A DNA stretch of 13,131 nt, taken from Candidatus Poribacteria bacterium WGA-3G. GTDB taxonomy: Bacteria > Poribacteria > WGA-4E > WGA-3G. This document shows, piece after piece, positions 13,085 to 13,131 of the stretch (positions are counted from its first letter, which is position 1; every line of letters begins with the position of its first letter). The translations under genes were made by a program, and so were the position numbers. The notes beneath the pieces were generated by a model. That model was not told where the DNA came from. It saw only the letters and a list, made by a program, of their open reading frames with translations, and did not search any database. The stretch is taken from assembly GCA_000406005.1 (NCBI GenBank), contig ASZN01000105.1, positions 1 to 13,131 of the forward strand, read 5' to 3'.

Positions 13085-13131
13085 TTAACGGCTGAGTGTT
13101 CGCCTGAAGGCTTCAAGGTTCTCAGATTCTG
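13085..13131 (-). CDS. Possible 3' end of a gene running off the right edge
   Basis: From the window edge the minus strand reads ESENLEAFRRTLSR and then TAA at 13087-13085. The peptide looks like an amphipathic, charged C-terminal helix, and strongly A+T-rich non-coding sequence follows the stop. Fifteen codons are too few to identify a family or to exclude chance. The other two frames also stay open for at least part of this stretch. Confidence 0.3.
   Translation of the reverse strand, partial: ESENLEAFRRTLSR

Noticed and set aside
13068..13096. TTGACA as a plus-strand promoter -35 box
   Set aside because: No acceptable -10 element lies 16-18 bp downstream; the nearby TATATT is only a few bases away.

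Overview
The window is a bacterial chromosomal segment that is gene-dense from about 134 to 12051. It ends in roughly 1 kb of non-coding, repeat-rich DNA containing gene and transposon debris. No phage, plasmid, tRNA, rRNA or CRISPR array is visible. The mix of genes (zinc-ribbon L28, a long bifunctional Rel, a long RecJ, a GT4 glycosyltransferase starting with a Met-Tyr-Cys-Gly-x-Cys stretch, an ECF sigma factor beside a DUF4097 protein) and the many short palindromic repeats suggest an uncultured, deep-branching Gram-negative-like lineage such as Candidatus Poribacteria or a Planctomycetes relative. That placement is inference from style, not from a search.

Layout. (1) 1-127: two copies of a 49-bp structured repeat. 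(2) 134-2794, minus strand: a compact four-gene operon of ECF sigma factor, DUF4097 protein, DUF2752 membrane protein and a small three-helix membrane protein, with spacings of 21, 1 and 14 bp. (3) 2953-4779, minus: a GT4 glycosyltransferase followed by a five-helix DMT/EamA-like protein, closed by a terminator-like hairpin before the sigma operon. (4) 4780-5022: a divergent promoter region. (5) 5023-5238, plus: rpmB, the only plus-strand gene, followed by a hairpin. (6) 5399-10181, minus: recJ overlapping rel by 41 bp. (7) 10282-12051, minus: a secreted TPR-trypsin-like protease with a C-terminal beta domain. (8) 12052-13084: no intact gene; a recJ fragment abuts an IS200/IS605-type right end with a tnpB remnant, followed by nested inverted repeats, a cluster of palindromes and a G+C-rich repeat pair. 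(9) 13085-13131: possible 3' end of another minus-strand gene.

How the genes work together. The sigma operon looks like a regulatory unit in which the DUF4097 protein is a candidate partner of the sigma factor and the two small membrane proteins are candidate sensors or outputs; none of this is proven by sequence. RecJ and Rel are translationally linked housekeeping proteins (DNA repair and the stringent response). The TPR protease stands apart: it is more A+T-rich and has a recently homogenised repeat array. The most informative anomaly is the right-hand debris, where recJ homology starts exactly at the edge of an IS605-like right end.
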